From: Lachnospiraceae bacterium
GTDB lineage: Bacteria; Bacillota_A; Clostridia; Lachnospirales; Lachnospiraceae
Length of the DNA: 48,950 bases
Reading direction: 5' to 3'
Assembly: GCA_024684065.1 (NCBI GenBank)
Contig: JAIKXO010000081.1
Location: 1 to 48,950, forward strand
Notes under the pieces: model-generated
Seen by the model: the letters and a program-made list of their open reading frames with translations, nothing else
Told to the model about the DNA's origin: nothing
The model's database searches: none
Position numbers and translations under genes: made by a program
In this document: in pieces, positions 7,664 to 15,431 of the stretch
Layout of the letters: each line of letters opens with the position of its first letter
Position numbering within the stretch: the stretch's first letter is position 1

Positions 7664-8941
7664 ATGAGAAAAGAAGCGTTTCTGAACAGGGAGAAGGCAG
7701 AGGAGATAGCAAAAAGCTTCGGCACGCCCTATATCGTTTATGATGAAAAGGGCCTGAGACAGAATATTAAGGCAGTTAACGAGGCCTTTTCCTGGAACAG
7801 GGGGTTCAGGGAATACTTTGCGGTAAAAGCCTGCCCGAATCCGTTTATTCTTAAGATATTAAAGGAGTATGGGTGCGGGGCCGACTGTTCCTCCTATACA
7901 GAGCTGATGCTGGCTGACAGGGCCGGATTAAGGGATGAATTCATAATGTTTTCTTCCAATGAGACTCCTGAAGCCGAATATGACTATGCAAATAAGCTGG
8001 GAGCGGTGATCAACCTTGATGATATCACCCACATAGATTTCTTTGAAAGGATAACAGGGGAAGGGAATCTTCCCGATACTATGAGCTGTCGTTTCAATCC
8101 GGGGGGACTTTTTGAATTAAGCAATGGGATAATGGATAATCCCGGGGATTCCAAATACGGGATGACAAAGGATCAGCTTTTTGAGGCGTTTAAGCTGCTT
8201 TCCGAAAAAGGAGTAAAGCATTTCGGGATCCATGCTTTTCTTGCCAGCAATACCGTATCGAACGATTATTATCCGGAGCTTTCCGGCATACTTTTCAGTC
8301 TTGCCGTACAGCTTAAAGAGAAGCTTAATGTTCATATCTCCTTTATCAATCTTTCGGGAGGCGTCGGGATACCCTACAGACCGGAAGAGAAGGCTAATGA
8401 TATTTACGCTATCGGTGCGGGAGTCAGGGAAAAGTTCGAAGAGATCCTTGTTCCGGCGGGAATGGACGATGTAAAGATCTATACCGAGATGGGACGATAT
8501 ATCACCGGCCCTTACGGCGCTCTTGTGACCCGGGCGGTTCATGAGAAGCATATCTATAAAGAATATATAGGATGCGATGCCTGTGCCGTTAATCTTATGC
8601 GTCCCGCAATGTATGGGGCATATCATCATATAACGGTACTTGGAAAGGAAGACGAGCCATGCTGCTGTAAATATGATGTTGTAGGATCGCTTTGCGAGAA
8701 TAATGATAAATTTGCAATAGACAGAGAGCTCCCGAAGATTGAGAAGGGAGATCTTCTGTTCATACATGATGCCGGGGCCCATGGGTATTCGATGGGCTAC
8801 AGCTATAACGGCAAGCTTAAGTGTGCCGAGGTCCTTTTAAAGGAGGACGGGTCATTTGAGCTTATAAGACGGGCGGAGAAGCCGAAGGATTATTTCGCGA
8901 CCCTTGACTGCTTTGAAGAGTGGAGCGGACTGTACAGATAA
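7664..8941 (+). CDS. lysA: Diaminopimelate decarboxylase family enzyme (PLP fold type III)
   Basis: The expected reaction is decarboxylation of meso-diaminopimelate to L-lysine with pyridoxal phosphate, in the cytoplasm. The PLP lysine is Lys55 in FAVKACPNP. The glycine-rich phosphate loop is NLSGGVGIPY. EMGRYITGPYGALV is the family block, and the catalytic Cys344 of the partner active site lies in GSLCENNDKFA. YSMGYSYNGK is the usual C-terminal barrel motif. At 425 residues the length fits LysA. The ATG at 7664 follows repeated GAGGAG. Related enzymes use other amino acids or carboxynorspermidine, so the substrate is probable rather than proven. Confidence 0.87.
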   Translation: MRKEAFLNREKAEEIAKSFGTPYIVYDEKGLRQNIKAVNEAFSWNRGFREYFAVKACPNPFILKILKEYGCGADCSSYTELMLADRAGLRDEFIMFSSNETPEAEYDYANKLGAVINLDDITHIDFFERITGEGNLPDTMSCRFNPGGLFELSNGIMDNPGDSKYGMTKDQLFEAFKLLSEKGVKHFGIHAFLASNTVSNDYYPELSGILFSLAVQLKEKLNVHISFINLSGGVGIPYRPEEKANDIYAIGAGVREKFEEILVPAGMDDVKIYTEMGRYITGPYGALVTRAVHEKHIYKEYIGCDACAVNLMRPAMYGAYHHITVLGKEDEPCCCKYDVVGSLCENNDKFAIDRELPKIEKGDLLFIHDAGAHGYSMGYSYNGKLKCAEVLLKEDGSFELIRRAEKPKDYFATLDCFEEWSGLYR

Positions 8942-8967
8942 CCTGATAATTTCCCCTATAGTAAGTC

Positions 8968-10332
8968 ATGGAAGACAAAAAATATCTTTTTGAAAAGGAG
9001 AAGGTTTCACGAGCTCTGTTTATCATGGCTCTTCCGACGATTGTCAGTCAGCTGATCATGCTGATCTATAATCTGGCGGATACCTGGTTCATCGGCAGGA
9101 CAAACAACCCGTATATGGTTGCGGCATGCTCGCTGGTGCTTCCTGCATTTATGCTGACGATCGTAATAACCAATATTTTCGGGAGCGGCGGAGGAACGCT
9201 TATCGCAAGGCTCATCGGGAGGAATGAGGACAAGGAGGCATCGAAGGTTTCTGCAGCCTGCCTTATCATGGCGCTTATTGTGGCGTTTTGCTATTCACTT
9301 TTGTGCTTTGTAAAAATGGAGCCGTTTCTCATGCTCTTAGGCGCAAGTGATAACACCCTGGAGTATTCGAAGCAGTATATGCTGTTTGTGGTCGTTCTTG
9401 GCGGCGTTCCCGCGATTCTTTCAAATACTCTTTCTTCTATGTTAAGAAGCATAGGAATGTCGGGACAGGCTTCCTTCGGCCTGAGCATGGGCGGGGTCTT
9501 AAACATCGCGCTTGATCCGCTGTTTATGTTTGTGATCCTGCCGGACGGACAGCAGGTGAAGGGTGCTGCGATAGCGACGATGCTCAGTAATATCGCGGCA
9601 TTTGCATATTTTGTCTTTATTTACGCCAGGGCCAGTAAAAAAACCATACTGCGTTTTGGATTGTCAGACGGTCTCCCGACAAAACGCTCTTTTGCTTCGA
9701 TTTTTGCAGTGGGGATACCGGCAGGCGTTTCAGTCCTGCTTTTTGACCTCTGCAATATGATCATAAACCGACTTTCCGCCGCGCACGGGGATGTAGAGTT
9801 AGCAGCTATAGGGATCGTCCTTAAGGCAGAGAGGCTTCCGTTGAATATCGGAATAGGTATATGTCTTGGAATGGTGCCTCTGATCGCTTACAGCTATTCC
9901 TCCGGGGACAGGGAGAGGATGGATGCCATATTTCGCTTTGGAAGGCTTACCGGACTGGGTATAGCGCTTGGCTGCGTTGTTTTGTACTATATATTTGCCC
10001 CGTGGATCATGAAGGCTTTTATCGGGGATGCTGAGACCGTACGCCTTGGAACACAGTTCCTTCGTGCCAGATGCTTCGCAACACCGGTTATGTTCCTCTG
10101 CTTCAGCATGGTCCATTTCATGCAGGCGGTCGGAAAAGGGAAGGAAGCTTTTCTTCTTGCGGTTTTCAGGCAATTGGTGTTTAATATCCCTCTCGTCATA
10201 TTGCTTGAGCGGCTTTTCGGAATGATGGGGATAGTATGGACGCAGGCGATAGCGGACCTTTGCACGACTCTTGTTTCTTATATTCTCTATTTTCGTGTAC
10301 GCAGGGCAGAGGGGTGGCCTCCGTCATTATGA
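8968..10332 (+). CDS. MATE family efflux transporter
   Basis: This is an inner-membrane multidrug/toxin antiporter driven by Na+ or H+. The 454 residues give twelve hydrophobic segments in two similar halves. The N-terminal block PTIVSQLIMLIYNLADTWFI and the mid-protein GIPAGVSVLLFDLCNMIIN block are typical of clostridial MATE proteins of the DinF/NorM group. The ATG at 8968 gives the normal N-terminus, but I see no clear Shine-Dalgarno sequence in the 26 bases after lysA, so translation may be weak or depend on lysA. The substrate cannot be told from sequence. Its 3' end runs into a fragment of the interspersed element. Confidence 0.92.
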   Translation: MEDKKYLFEKEKVSRALFIMALPTIVSQLIMLIYNLADTWFIGRTNNPYMVAACSLVLPAFMLTIVITNIFGSGGGTLIARLIGRNEDKEASKVSAACLIMALIVAFCYSLLCFVKMEPFLMLLGASDNTLEYSKQYMLFVVVLGGVPAILSNTLSSMLRSIGMSGQASFGLSMGGVLNIALDPLFMFVILPDGQQVKGAAIATMLSNIAAFAYFVFIYARASKKTILRFGLSDGLPTKRSFASIFAVGIPAGVSVLLFDLCNMIINRLSAAHGDVELAAIGIVLKAERLPLNIGIGICLGMVPLIAYSYSSGDRERMDAIFRFGRLTGLGIALGCVVLYYIFAPWIMKAFIGDAETVRLGTQFLRARCFATPVMFLCFSMVHFMQAVGKGKEAFLLAVFRQLVFNIPLVILLERLFGMMGIVWTQAIADLCTTLVSYILYFRVRRAEGWPPSL

Positions 10333-10412
10333 CCGGACTTATTCGACATTTGCTAAAGCAAATGCCGAATTTATTCGGCACAAACCGGAGTTTGGGTCAA
10401 AGCGCACGATTT
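10330..10412 (+). repeat. Four-hairpin element, degenerate copy A
   Basis: It starts in the second half of H1 (GACCGGACTTATTCG), keeps H2 intact, and has altered H3 and only the first arm of H4 (AAAGCGCACGATTT). The last codons of the MATE gene touch its left end. It is oriented like the flanking genes. Confidence 0.75.
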
Positions 10413-10452
10413 ATTTAATGACAAAATCTCATTTTTACAGCAGAGGGCAGAT

Positions 10453-11100
10453 ATGGAAGACAGAACGGAAAACAGCCTGTTGATCTGTGAATATTGCGGT
10501 CAGGTCATCCCGCCGGGGGAATCTGTCTGTCCGGGTTGTCATGCCGAAGCGGTAAATATGGTAAAATATGATCCGGAGAGTACAGGGCCGATTCAGGTGC
10601 CTGCCGGGTCTTCGTATATACAGCAGCCTCAGGCACCTGCCGAAGCTCCTTATATGCAGCAGCCTCAGTCGCCTGCCGAAGCTCCTTACCTGCCGAAGCC
10701 TCAGTCGCCTGCGGAAGCTCCTTGCCTGCCGAAGCCTCAGGCGCCTGCCGAAACTCCTTACATGCCGAAGCCTCAGTCGCCTGCCGAAACTCCTTATATA
10801 CAGGAAACTCAGCCGTTTACCGGATCTCCTTATGTACAGCCGGCAGCTTATATTCCTCTTAGGATTGCCAGGCCTGATCAAAACGAGGTGCCGACATGGA
10901 ATACTTATCCCGTAAAGCCGGGAAGACGAAAGAGAAACGCTTTTGTACCTTTCATTATCCTTCTGCTTATGGCCATAATACTGGTCATGGCTTTTTACAA
11001 GCCGGGCCATGTCAGGAAGTATATTACGGATAAATATTTCCCCGGGGGATTTCCGGTGAAGACGGTACAGGAAGAGAAGGCTGAAGAGACAGTAAAATGA
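10453..11100 (+). CDS. Zinc-ribbon, proline-rich-repeat, C-terminal membrane protein
   Basis: The function is unknown. The 215 residues start with a short zinc ribbon (CEYCGQVIPPGESVCPGC, two CxxC pairs). Then come five 12-residue repeats of the form (Q/P)(Q/K)PQ(S/A)PAE(A/T)P(Y/C) plus a sixth divergent one, a basic KPGRRKRN stretch, one transmembrane helix (about 160-180) and a short basic tail. A zinc ribbon on a flexible Pro/Ala arm facing the cytoplasm suggests a protein-protein docking role. AGAGGG at 10442-10447 supports the ATG. The GGDEF protein gene begins 40 bases after its stop, so the two may act together. Confidence 0.75.
   Translation: MEDRTENSLLICEYCGQVIPPGESVCPGCHAEAVNMVKYDPESTGPIQVPAGSSYIQQPQAPAEAPYMQQPQSPAEAPYLPKPQSPAEAPCLPKPQAPAETPYMPKPQSPAETPYIQETQPFTGSPYVQPAAYIPLRIARPDQNEVPTWNTYPVKPGRRKRNAFVPFIILLLMAIILVMAFYKPGHVRKYITDKYFPGGFPVKTVQEEKAEETVK
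10621..10836 (+). repeat. In-frame 36-bp tandem repeats (minisatellite)
   Basis: Five 36-bp units lie end to end at 10621, 10657, 10693, 10729 and 10765, with a sixth divergent unit at 10801. Each encodes 12 residues. Neighbouring units differ by a few bases, which suggests expansion by slippage or unequal recombination, so the copy number may vary between strains. Confidence 0.9.
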
Positions 11101-11140
11101 CAAGTGTCCCGTTTTTTGTCCCAAACATGGAGGTTAAATT

Positions 11141-12547
11141 ATGGATTATAATGATCTGACAGCCTGTATGAATAAGATAACAAGCGTCCTCTCCGTTCAG
11201 ATCAATCCGGACGGAAGTCCGGGGGAAATCTGTCTGGAAGCGGCCAATGACATTTATCTGAAGTCGGTACATGTGGAAAGAAAGGATTTTGTTCCCGGTT
11301 TATCCTACGATCATTATGTTCCGAAGGACAGGAACTATGAGGCAATGAGTTACAGATGCGTCAAAGAAAACCGGATGATCCATTCATATATCGATGCCGG
11401 GCTTTATAACGCCTGGATGGAGGTATATATGCTTCCGCTCAGATCGGATGATCCGGATAAACCCTGTTATCTTTTTTCATATGATATGACTGATAAAGCG
11501 GATGTCGAAAAGCTCACGGATGTTTCTCCCGAAATAGCCATGCATCTTATGGGGATCAGCTTAAAGCTTCGTGAAACAGACGATTTTCAGCAGGCCATGG
11601 ATTACATCATCGAGGATATCCGCATAAGCTGTGAGGCAAACCGGAGCTGTATTCTTCTGACGGATTATAAGAACCGTACATGCTCGCCTCTTTGCGCAAG
11701 TGCTTCTGATATAGAAGATCTGCCTCCGATTTCGGAGGAAATCTTTGACGGCTTTTTTGATGTCGTTGAGACCTGGGACGCGTTGATCGCGGGCAGTAAC
11801 TGTTATATAATCCATAATGAGAAGGAGCTTGAACTTGTAAGGGAGAAAAGTCCTATCTGGTATGAGACTCTGAAGGCTTCCGGGATAACGAATGTCGTAT
11901 TGTATCCTCTTAAGATAAACGGTGAAACTATCGGCTATATCTGGGCGACTAACTTTAACAGCGACAGAACGCTTAAGATAAAGGAAATACTGGAGGTTGC
12001 CACCTTCCTTTTAGCCGCCGAGATATCAAACCATCAGCTTCTTAAGGAAATGAAGATGTTAAGCAACATGGATCTTCTTACAGGCCTGTTAAACCGCAAT
12101 GCCATGAACAACAGGATATCACGTATCGAATCGGGACAGGATGAGCTGACCGGTGATTATGGTATTGTTTTTGCGGATCTGAATGGGTTAAAGAAAATAA
12201 ACGATTCCAAAGGGCATATCGAGGGAGACCGGGCACTTAAGGCGGCCGCCCTTGAGCTTAAAAAAGGCTTTGACGGAAGTTCCTGTGATATTTTCAGGAT
12301 CGGAGGGGATGAATTTATGGTTATCGTTACCGGACGCTCAGAAGAGGAATTTGACCGGATGGTTTCAAACCTCAGAAAAAGCTGTGGCGATGACGATTCG
12401 GTAAAGATGGCCATAGGCTCATGCTACTGCAGGACTGACACGGAAATTAAAAAGGCACTGTACATTGCAGATGAGAATATGTACCGGGATAAGGAGGAAT
12501 ACTACTTACGGCACCCGGAACTGAAGGGGCATGACAGAGAGTCTTAA
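11141..12547 (+). CDS. GGDEF domain protein, probable diguanylate cyclase with N-terminal sensor
   Basis: A GGDEF domain makes cyclic di-GMP from two GTP. The signature RIGGDEF is intact (GGDEF at residues 388-392), preceded by MDLLTGLLNRNAM. The inhibitory site normally seen as RxxD before GGDEF is not present (SSCD instead), so product inhibition at that site is unlikely. The first ~310 residues have no transmembrane helix. Residues about 135-295 look GAF-like, with helix-rich flanks and SCILLTDYKNRTCSPL and GITNVVLYPLKINGETIGYI patterns. The protein should be cytoplasmic. TGGAGG upstream supports the ATG. The gene follows the zinc-ribbon membrane protein. Confidence 0.9.
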   Translation: MDYNDLTACMNKITSVLSVQINPDGSPGEICLEAANDIYLKSVHVERKDFVPGLSYDHYVPKDRNYEAMSYRCVKENRMIHSYIDAGLYNAWMEVYMLPLRSDDPDKPCYLFSYDMTDKADVEKLTDVSPEIAMHLMGISLKLRETDDFQQAMDYIIEDIRISCEANRSCILLTDYKNRTCSPLCASASDIEDLPPISEEIFDGFFDVVETWDALIAGSNCYIIHNEKELELVREKSPIWYETLKASGITNVVLYPLKINGETIGYIWATNFNSDRTLKIKEILEVATFLLAAEISNHQLLKEMKMLSNMDLLTGLLNRNAMNNRISRIESGQDELTGDYGIVFADLNGLKKINDSKGHIEGDRALKAAALELKKGFDGSSCDIFRIGGDEFMVIVTGRSEEEFDRMVSNLRKSCGDDDSVKMAIGSCYCRTDTEIKKALYIADENMYRDKEEYYLRHPELKGHDRES

Positions 12548-12549
12548 GC

Positions 12550-12631
12550 GGAAATGATCCGGTCAAGGACCGGATCGGCACGAACTAAAGTTCGTGCCAA
12601 AGCGCACGATTTGCTTCGCAAATCGGCGCAG
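12550..12631 (+). repeat. Four-hairpin element, copy B (H1-H3-H4)
   Basis: Shortly after the GGDEF stop comes GAAATGATCCGGTC/GACCGGATC (H1), then GGCACGAAC/GTTCGTGCC (H3) and the CGATTTGC/GCAAATCG pair (H4). H2 is absent. It has the same orientation as both neighbouring genes. Confidence 0.88.
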
Positions 12632-12710
12632 TAGAGGAGTACGGAGCCTTTGACAGGGATATGCGGAGTAGCTTCAGCCTCAGGAGAATATACAGGTAAT
12701 TAAGCCGGAA

Positions 12711-12757
12711 AAACTTTTTTGGAAAATGTTGCCATTTTAAAAAAAGTTTCGTATAAA
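12711..12757 (+). promoter_or_regulatory. Promoter of the first double-glycine peptide, overlapped by a palindrome
   Basis: TTGCCA (12729-12734) and TATAAA (12752-12757) are 17 bp apart. AAACTTTTTT..AAAATG (12711-12728) pairs with CATTTT..AAAAAAAGTTT (12733-12749), an imperfect 39-base palindrome centred on the -35 box. This looks like an operator or a cruciform-capable site. Confidence 0.65.
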
Positions 12758-12786
12758 TATATAGAAAGTTGGAAGAGGAGGGTATC

Positions 12787-13095
12787 ATGAACGACAAGTT
12801 AAACAATAGGAAGTTAAATGATGACAGTCTTGAGAATGTAGCCGGCGGAATGGGAGGACAGGGAGAACAGGGAGTAGATGATTTTGCCGCACGCCGTACG
12901 AGGCGTCATTGTCCGAATTGTAATGCAGGTCATCCGCAAGATACGACATGGTTCGAGGTCTTCAGCGGGGGAAGGGAAGAATGTACCACTCCCGGTTGCG
13001 GCTATACTTATTACGAACCCGGAGCATCCGGAAAAACCTCTGCAGGCTCCGGAGCATCCGGAAAACCCTATACAGGCTTGATCCTGAAGGCCTGA
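12787..13095 (+). CDS. Double-glycine leader peptide with zinc-ribbon-like core (peptide 1)
   Basis: I do not know a characterised homolog. The 102-residue product has a bacteriocin-type leader (KLNNRKLNDDSLENVAGG) ending in GG at residues 19-20, the usual cleavage site of peptidase-containing ABC exporters. The core has two Cys pairs, HCPNCNAG and ECTTPGCGYTYYEP, like a small zinc ribbon, then a Gly/Ser/Ala-rich tail with a duplicated SGASGK unit. The ATG at 12787 is chosen over an in-frame TTG at 12769 because the AGGAGGG site lies between them. It has its own promoter. No exporter or modifying enzyme is encoded nearby. It may be a bacteriocin, signal or secreted metal-binding peptide; this is undecided. 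Confidence 0.75.
   Translation: MNDKLNNRKLNDDSLENVAGGMGGQGEQGVDDFAARRTRRHCPNCNAGHPQDTTWFEVFSGGREECTTPGCGYTYYEPGASGKTSAGSGASGKPYTGLILKA
13018..13077 (+). repeat. In-frame 30-bp tandem duplication in peptide 1
   Basis: Two 30-base units (13018-13047 and 13048-13077) share the core GGAGCATCCGGAAAA and encode PGASGKTSAG and SGASGKPYTG. The duplication lengthens the flexible C-terminal tail. Confidence 0.85.
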
Positions 13096-13143
13096 AGGGA
13101 TAACAGTGTTTCTGCTTATGTGACATAGCATGTATTGTTACGG

Positions 13144-13191
13144 GACTGAAGTTTGTGCCAAAGCGCCGATTTGCTTTGCAAATCGGCGCAG
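13144..13191 (+). repeat. Four-hairpin element, copy C (H3 remnant plus H4)
   Basis: A one-sided remnant of H3 (GACTGAAGTTTGTGCC) is followed by H4. Here H4 is a perfect palindrome (GCGCCGATTTGC with GCAAATCGGCGC) because the usual mismatched A is missing. It sits 45 bases before the second peptide start. Confidence 0.85.
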
Positions 13192-13236
13192 AATTTGAAT
13201 TATATAAGCTATTGGATATAAAGAAGGAAAAAACTG

Positions 13237-13533
13237 TTGGAAAGAGAAAGAAAGGATTTATTAAAGGGTGCAAAGAAGACCGGGCAGAAAGCTAAGGCCA
13301 TTAAGAAAGTCACCGATGATCAGCTTGAAGAAGTAACCGGCGGATACTGGGAGAAGACAGGATGGGCAGCGGGGTTCTGGATTGAGTGCCCCAAGTGCCA
13401 CAATTACTTAAGGAGCAATTTTTTTACATACGTTGCAGATGGTAAAGATAGGTTGGATGGTTATGAGTGCCAGAATCCGGCTTGCGGATATGTATTCGGC
13501 GTAGATGCGAATGGTGATTACTGGCTGTCATAA
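13237..13533 (+). CDS. Double-glycine leader peptide with zinc-ribbon-like core (peptide 2)
   Basis: This is a 98-residue relative of peptide 1. A basic leader is followed by KKVTDDQLEEVTGG, ending in GG at residues 36-37. The core again has two Cys pairs, ECPKCHN and ECQNPACGYVFG, separated by about 30 residues, with an aromatic-rich start (YWEKTGWAAGFW). A TTG start at 13237 is the only plausible start before the leader motif, with AAGAAGG about nine bases upstream. TTGAAT (13195-13200) and TATAAA (13217-13222), 16 bp apart, could be a promoter, but it lies very close to the start. The gene is probably a diverged duplicate of peptide 1. Confidence 0.7.
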   Translation: MERERKDLLKGAKKTGQKAKAIKKVTDDQLEEVTGGYWEKTGWAAGFWIECPKCHNYLRSNFFTYVADGKDRLDGYECQNPACGYVFGVDANGDYWLS

Positions 13534-13536
13534 AGA

Positions 13537-13673
13537 TGAAATGATCCGGTCAAAGACCGGACTTATTCGACATTTGCTAAAGCAAATGCCGAATTTATTC
13601 GGCACGAACTGAAGTTCGTGCCTAAGCGCACGATTTGCTTCGCAAATCGGCGCAGTAGATGAAATGATCCGGT
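13537..13673 (+). repeat. Four-hairpin element, full copy D plus an extra H1 start
   Basis: A complete H1-H2-H3-H4 unit spans 13537-13655. It is followed by GATGAAATGATCCGG (13659-13673), the beginning of another unit that breaks off in H1. Orientation matches the genes on both sides. Confidence 0.93.
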
Positions 13674-13682
13674 ATTAATTGG

Positions 13683-13713
13683 GGACTGCTTCTGATCGAG
13701 GCAGTCCTTTTTT
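13683..13713 (+). terminator. Rho-independent terminator after the peptide genes
   Basis: The stem GGACTGC (13683-13689) with GCAGTCC (13701-13707) is followed by TTTTTT. It separates the peptide unit from the importer operon. Confidence 0.88.
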
Positions 13714-13785
13714 ACTGGCCTGAAATGATCCGATGTCCGCATAACCGATAGAATCAGGTACGGATATATCCACTGGCCGGCTGAT

Positions 13786-13849
13786 AATACTTTATCATGG
13801 TAAATTGATAAAGTATTTTGTTGATTGCTTTGTTGATTTCGGTTATAAT
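13786..13849 (+). promoter_or_regulatory. Importer promoter with an upstream inverted repeat
   Basis: TTGATT (13821-13826) and TATAAT (13844-13849) are 17 bp apart. Just upstream, AATACTTTATC (13786-13796) pairs perfectly with GATAAAGTATT (13807-13817), a likely operator. A 10-base direct repeat TTTGTTGATT also spans the -35 region. Confidence 0.65.
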
Positions 13850-13859
13850 CAGTATCGTT

Positions 13860-14657
13860 ATGGGAACCGAAAAAGAGTTTGAACTTAAAAATGAGAGAAA
13901 ATCCCCGGGGGGAATGCTCTCTGTAATATCATTCATTCTGATAATAATCATCTGGTGCGTGCTTACGTACGGAGGGTTTGTATCCGAAATCTTCGTACCC
14001 TCACCAACGGATGTTTTAAATGCCGTAAAGAGGATGACAGAGGACGGATCCCTCTGGGAGCATTGCTACATGTCTGCCAAGCGTGTTATGGTAGGTTGGT
14101 TCTGGTCCGCAGTGATAGCACTTCCGTTAGGGATGCTGATGGCAGGTTCGAAACGCTTCAGCGCCCTTATCCAGCCTCTCATAGAATTCGCGAGATATCT
14201 TCCCGTAGTCGCGTTAGTGCCCCTGACCATATTGTATCTGGGAATAGATGAGACTCAGAAATACGTTATCATCTGGCTTGGAACGTTTTTCCAGCTGATC
14301 CTCATGGTCTGTGATACCGTTTCCTCTGTAGACAAGAACATGATAAATGCGGCAAAAACGTTAGGAGCTAGTCGTTTCCAGGTTTACCGTGAAGTGATAT
14401 TTCCGGCTTCATTGCCGGGGCTCCTGGATGATTTCCGCCTTACGATCGGCTGGGCGTGGACTTATCTTGTGGTTGCGGAAATGGTGGCCGCAAGCAGCGG
14501 GCTCGGATATATTATCTTAAAATCACAGCGTTTTCTTGCAACGGATGTGATATTTGCAGGACTGATAATGATCGGTCTGATCGGTCTTGTCACGGATCTT
14601 TTAATGAGGATCCTTACAAGGCTTCTGGTACCCTGGTATGAAAGGCTTGGAGATTAG
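13860..14657 (+). CDS. ABC importer permease, SsuC/TauC/ThiX-like
   Basis: This is a membrane subunit of an importer for small organic solutes (family members take up sulfonates, nitrate, taurine or thiamine precursors). It has six predicted membrane segments and the BPD_transp_1 coupling loop around AAKTLGASRFQVYREVIFPASLPG. The product is about 265 residues. The start is uncertain. The reading frame is open from a TTG at 13818, but that lies upstream of a good promoter. ATG at 13860 lies 11 bases after the -10 box and would give a nearly leaderless message. A later ATG at 13915 is also possible. The ATPase and binding-protein genes follow. Confidence 0.88.
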   Translation: MGTEKEFELKNERKSPGGMLSVISFILIIIIWCVLTYGGFVSEIFVPSPTDVLNAVKRMTEDGSLWEHCYMSAKRVMVGWFWSAVIALPLGMLMAGSKRFSALIQPLIEFARYLPVVALVPLTILYLGIDETQKYVIIWLGTFFQLILMVCDTVSSVDKNMINAAKTLGASRFQVYREVIFPASLPGLLDDFRLTIGWAWTYLVVAEMVAASSGLGYIILKSQRFLATDVIFAGLIMIGLIGLVTDLLMRILTRLLVPWYERLGD

Positions 14658-14660
14658 ATC

Positions 14661-15425
14661 TTGAATACAAAGCTCAGAGTGGAACATCTTTCGAAGATGT
14701 TTGTAAATAAAAGAGGAGAGTGCCTTAAAGCTCTCGATGATATATGTATCGAGGTGGATGAGTCGGAATTCGTGGTTTTGGTTGGTCCGAGCGGATGCGG
14801 GAAATCGACGCTTTTAAATATCATCGGGGGTCTTGAGAAGGCTACGGAGGGAAGCGTTACGATCGATGACCGGGAGATAACGGGTCCCGGAGCCGACAGA
14901 GGCATGGTATTTCAGGGCTACAGTCTTTTCCCGTGGCTGGATGTCCGTAAAAATGTCGAATTCGGTCTTAAGATGCAGGGTGTTTCTAAGGACGAGCGAG
15001 AGGAGAAGGCGAAGAGATACCTGGAAATGGTGGGGCTTTCCGGCTTTGAGAAAGCACTTCCGAAAGAGCTTTCGGGCGGTATGAAGCAGAGGGTCGCGAT
15101 CGCAAGGACTCTTGCGGCGAATCCCGAAATGCTTTTAATGGACGAGCCTTTCGGAGCCTTAGATGCCCAGACCAGGGTCGTAATGCAGGAGCTTCTTTCG
15201 CATATAAGCAGCCATATGAAGAATACGATCCTGTTTATAACTCACGATATCGATGAAGCGATACTGTTAGGACAGAGGATTTATGTGATGACTCCGAGAC
15301 CCGGACGCATAAAAAAGATGATCGAGGTTAAGATCGAAGGGGAGAGGAACCATAATACGTTAGTCAGGCCTGAGTTTCTTGAAATTAAAAAGAATATTAT
15401 GGATATGCTGTGGGAAGAATCGTAG
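14661..15425 (+). CDS. ABC importer ATPase, SsuB/TauB-like
   Basis: This 254-residue ATPase energises the importer. All motifs are present: Walker [11 protein letters not shown]-loop [11 protein letters not shown], signature LSGGMKQR, Walker [13 protein letters not shown] and switch His in ITHDIDEA. The C-terminal [14 protein letters not shown] stretch is typical of the nitrate/sulfonate/taurine group. A TTG start at 14661 lies three bases after the permease stop, with GGAG at 14648-14651 as ribosome binding site. Confidence 0.92.
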   Translation: MNTKLRVEHLSKMFVNKRGECLKALDDICIEVDESEFVVLVGPSGCGKSTLLNIIGGLEKATEGSVTIDDREITGPGADRGMVFQGYSLFPWLDVRKNVEFGLKMQGVSKDEREEKAKRYLEMVGLSGFEKALPKELSGGMKQRVAIARTLAANPEMLLMDEPFGALDAQTRVVMQELLSHISSHMKNTILFITHDIDEAILLGQRIYVMTPRPGRIKKMIEVKIEGERNHNTLVRPEFLEIKKNIMDMLWEES

Positions 15426-15431
15426 GCTGCC

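Noticed and set aside
10621..10836. CRISPR-like periodic repeats of 36 bp
   Set aside because: The units are contiguous with no spacers and lie in frame within a protein gene, so this is a coding minisatellite.
10435..11124. A 229-residue Arg-rich frame on the minus strand
   Set aside because: It is the antisense of the 36-bp tandem repeats in the zinc-ribbon protein gene. The repeats keep both strands open. It has no ribosome binding site and an implausible composition.
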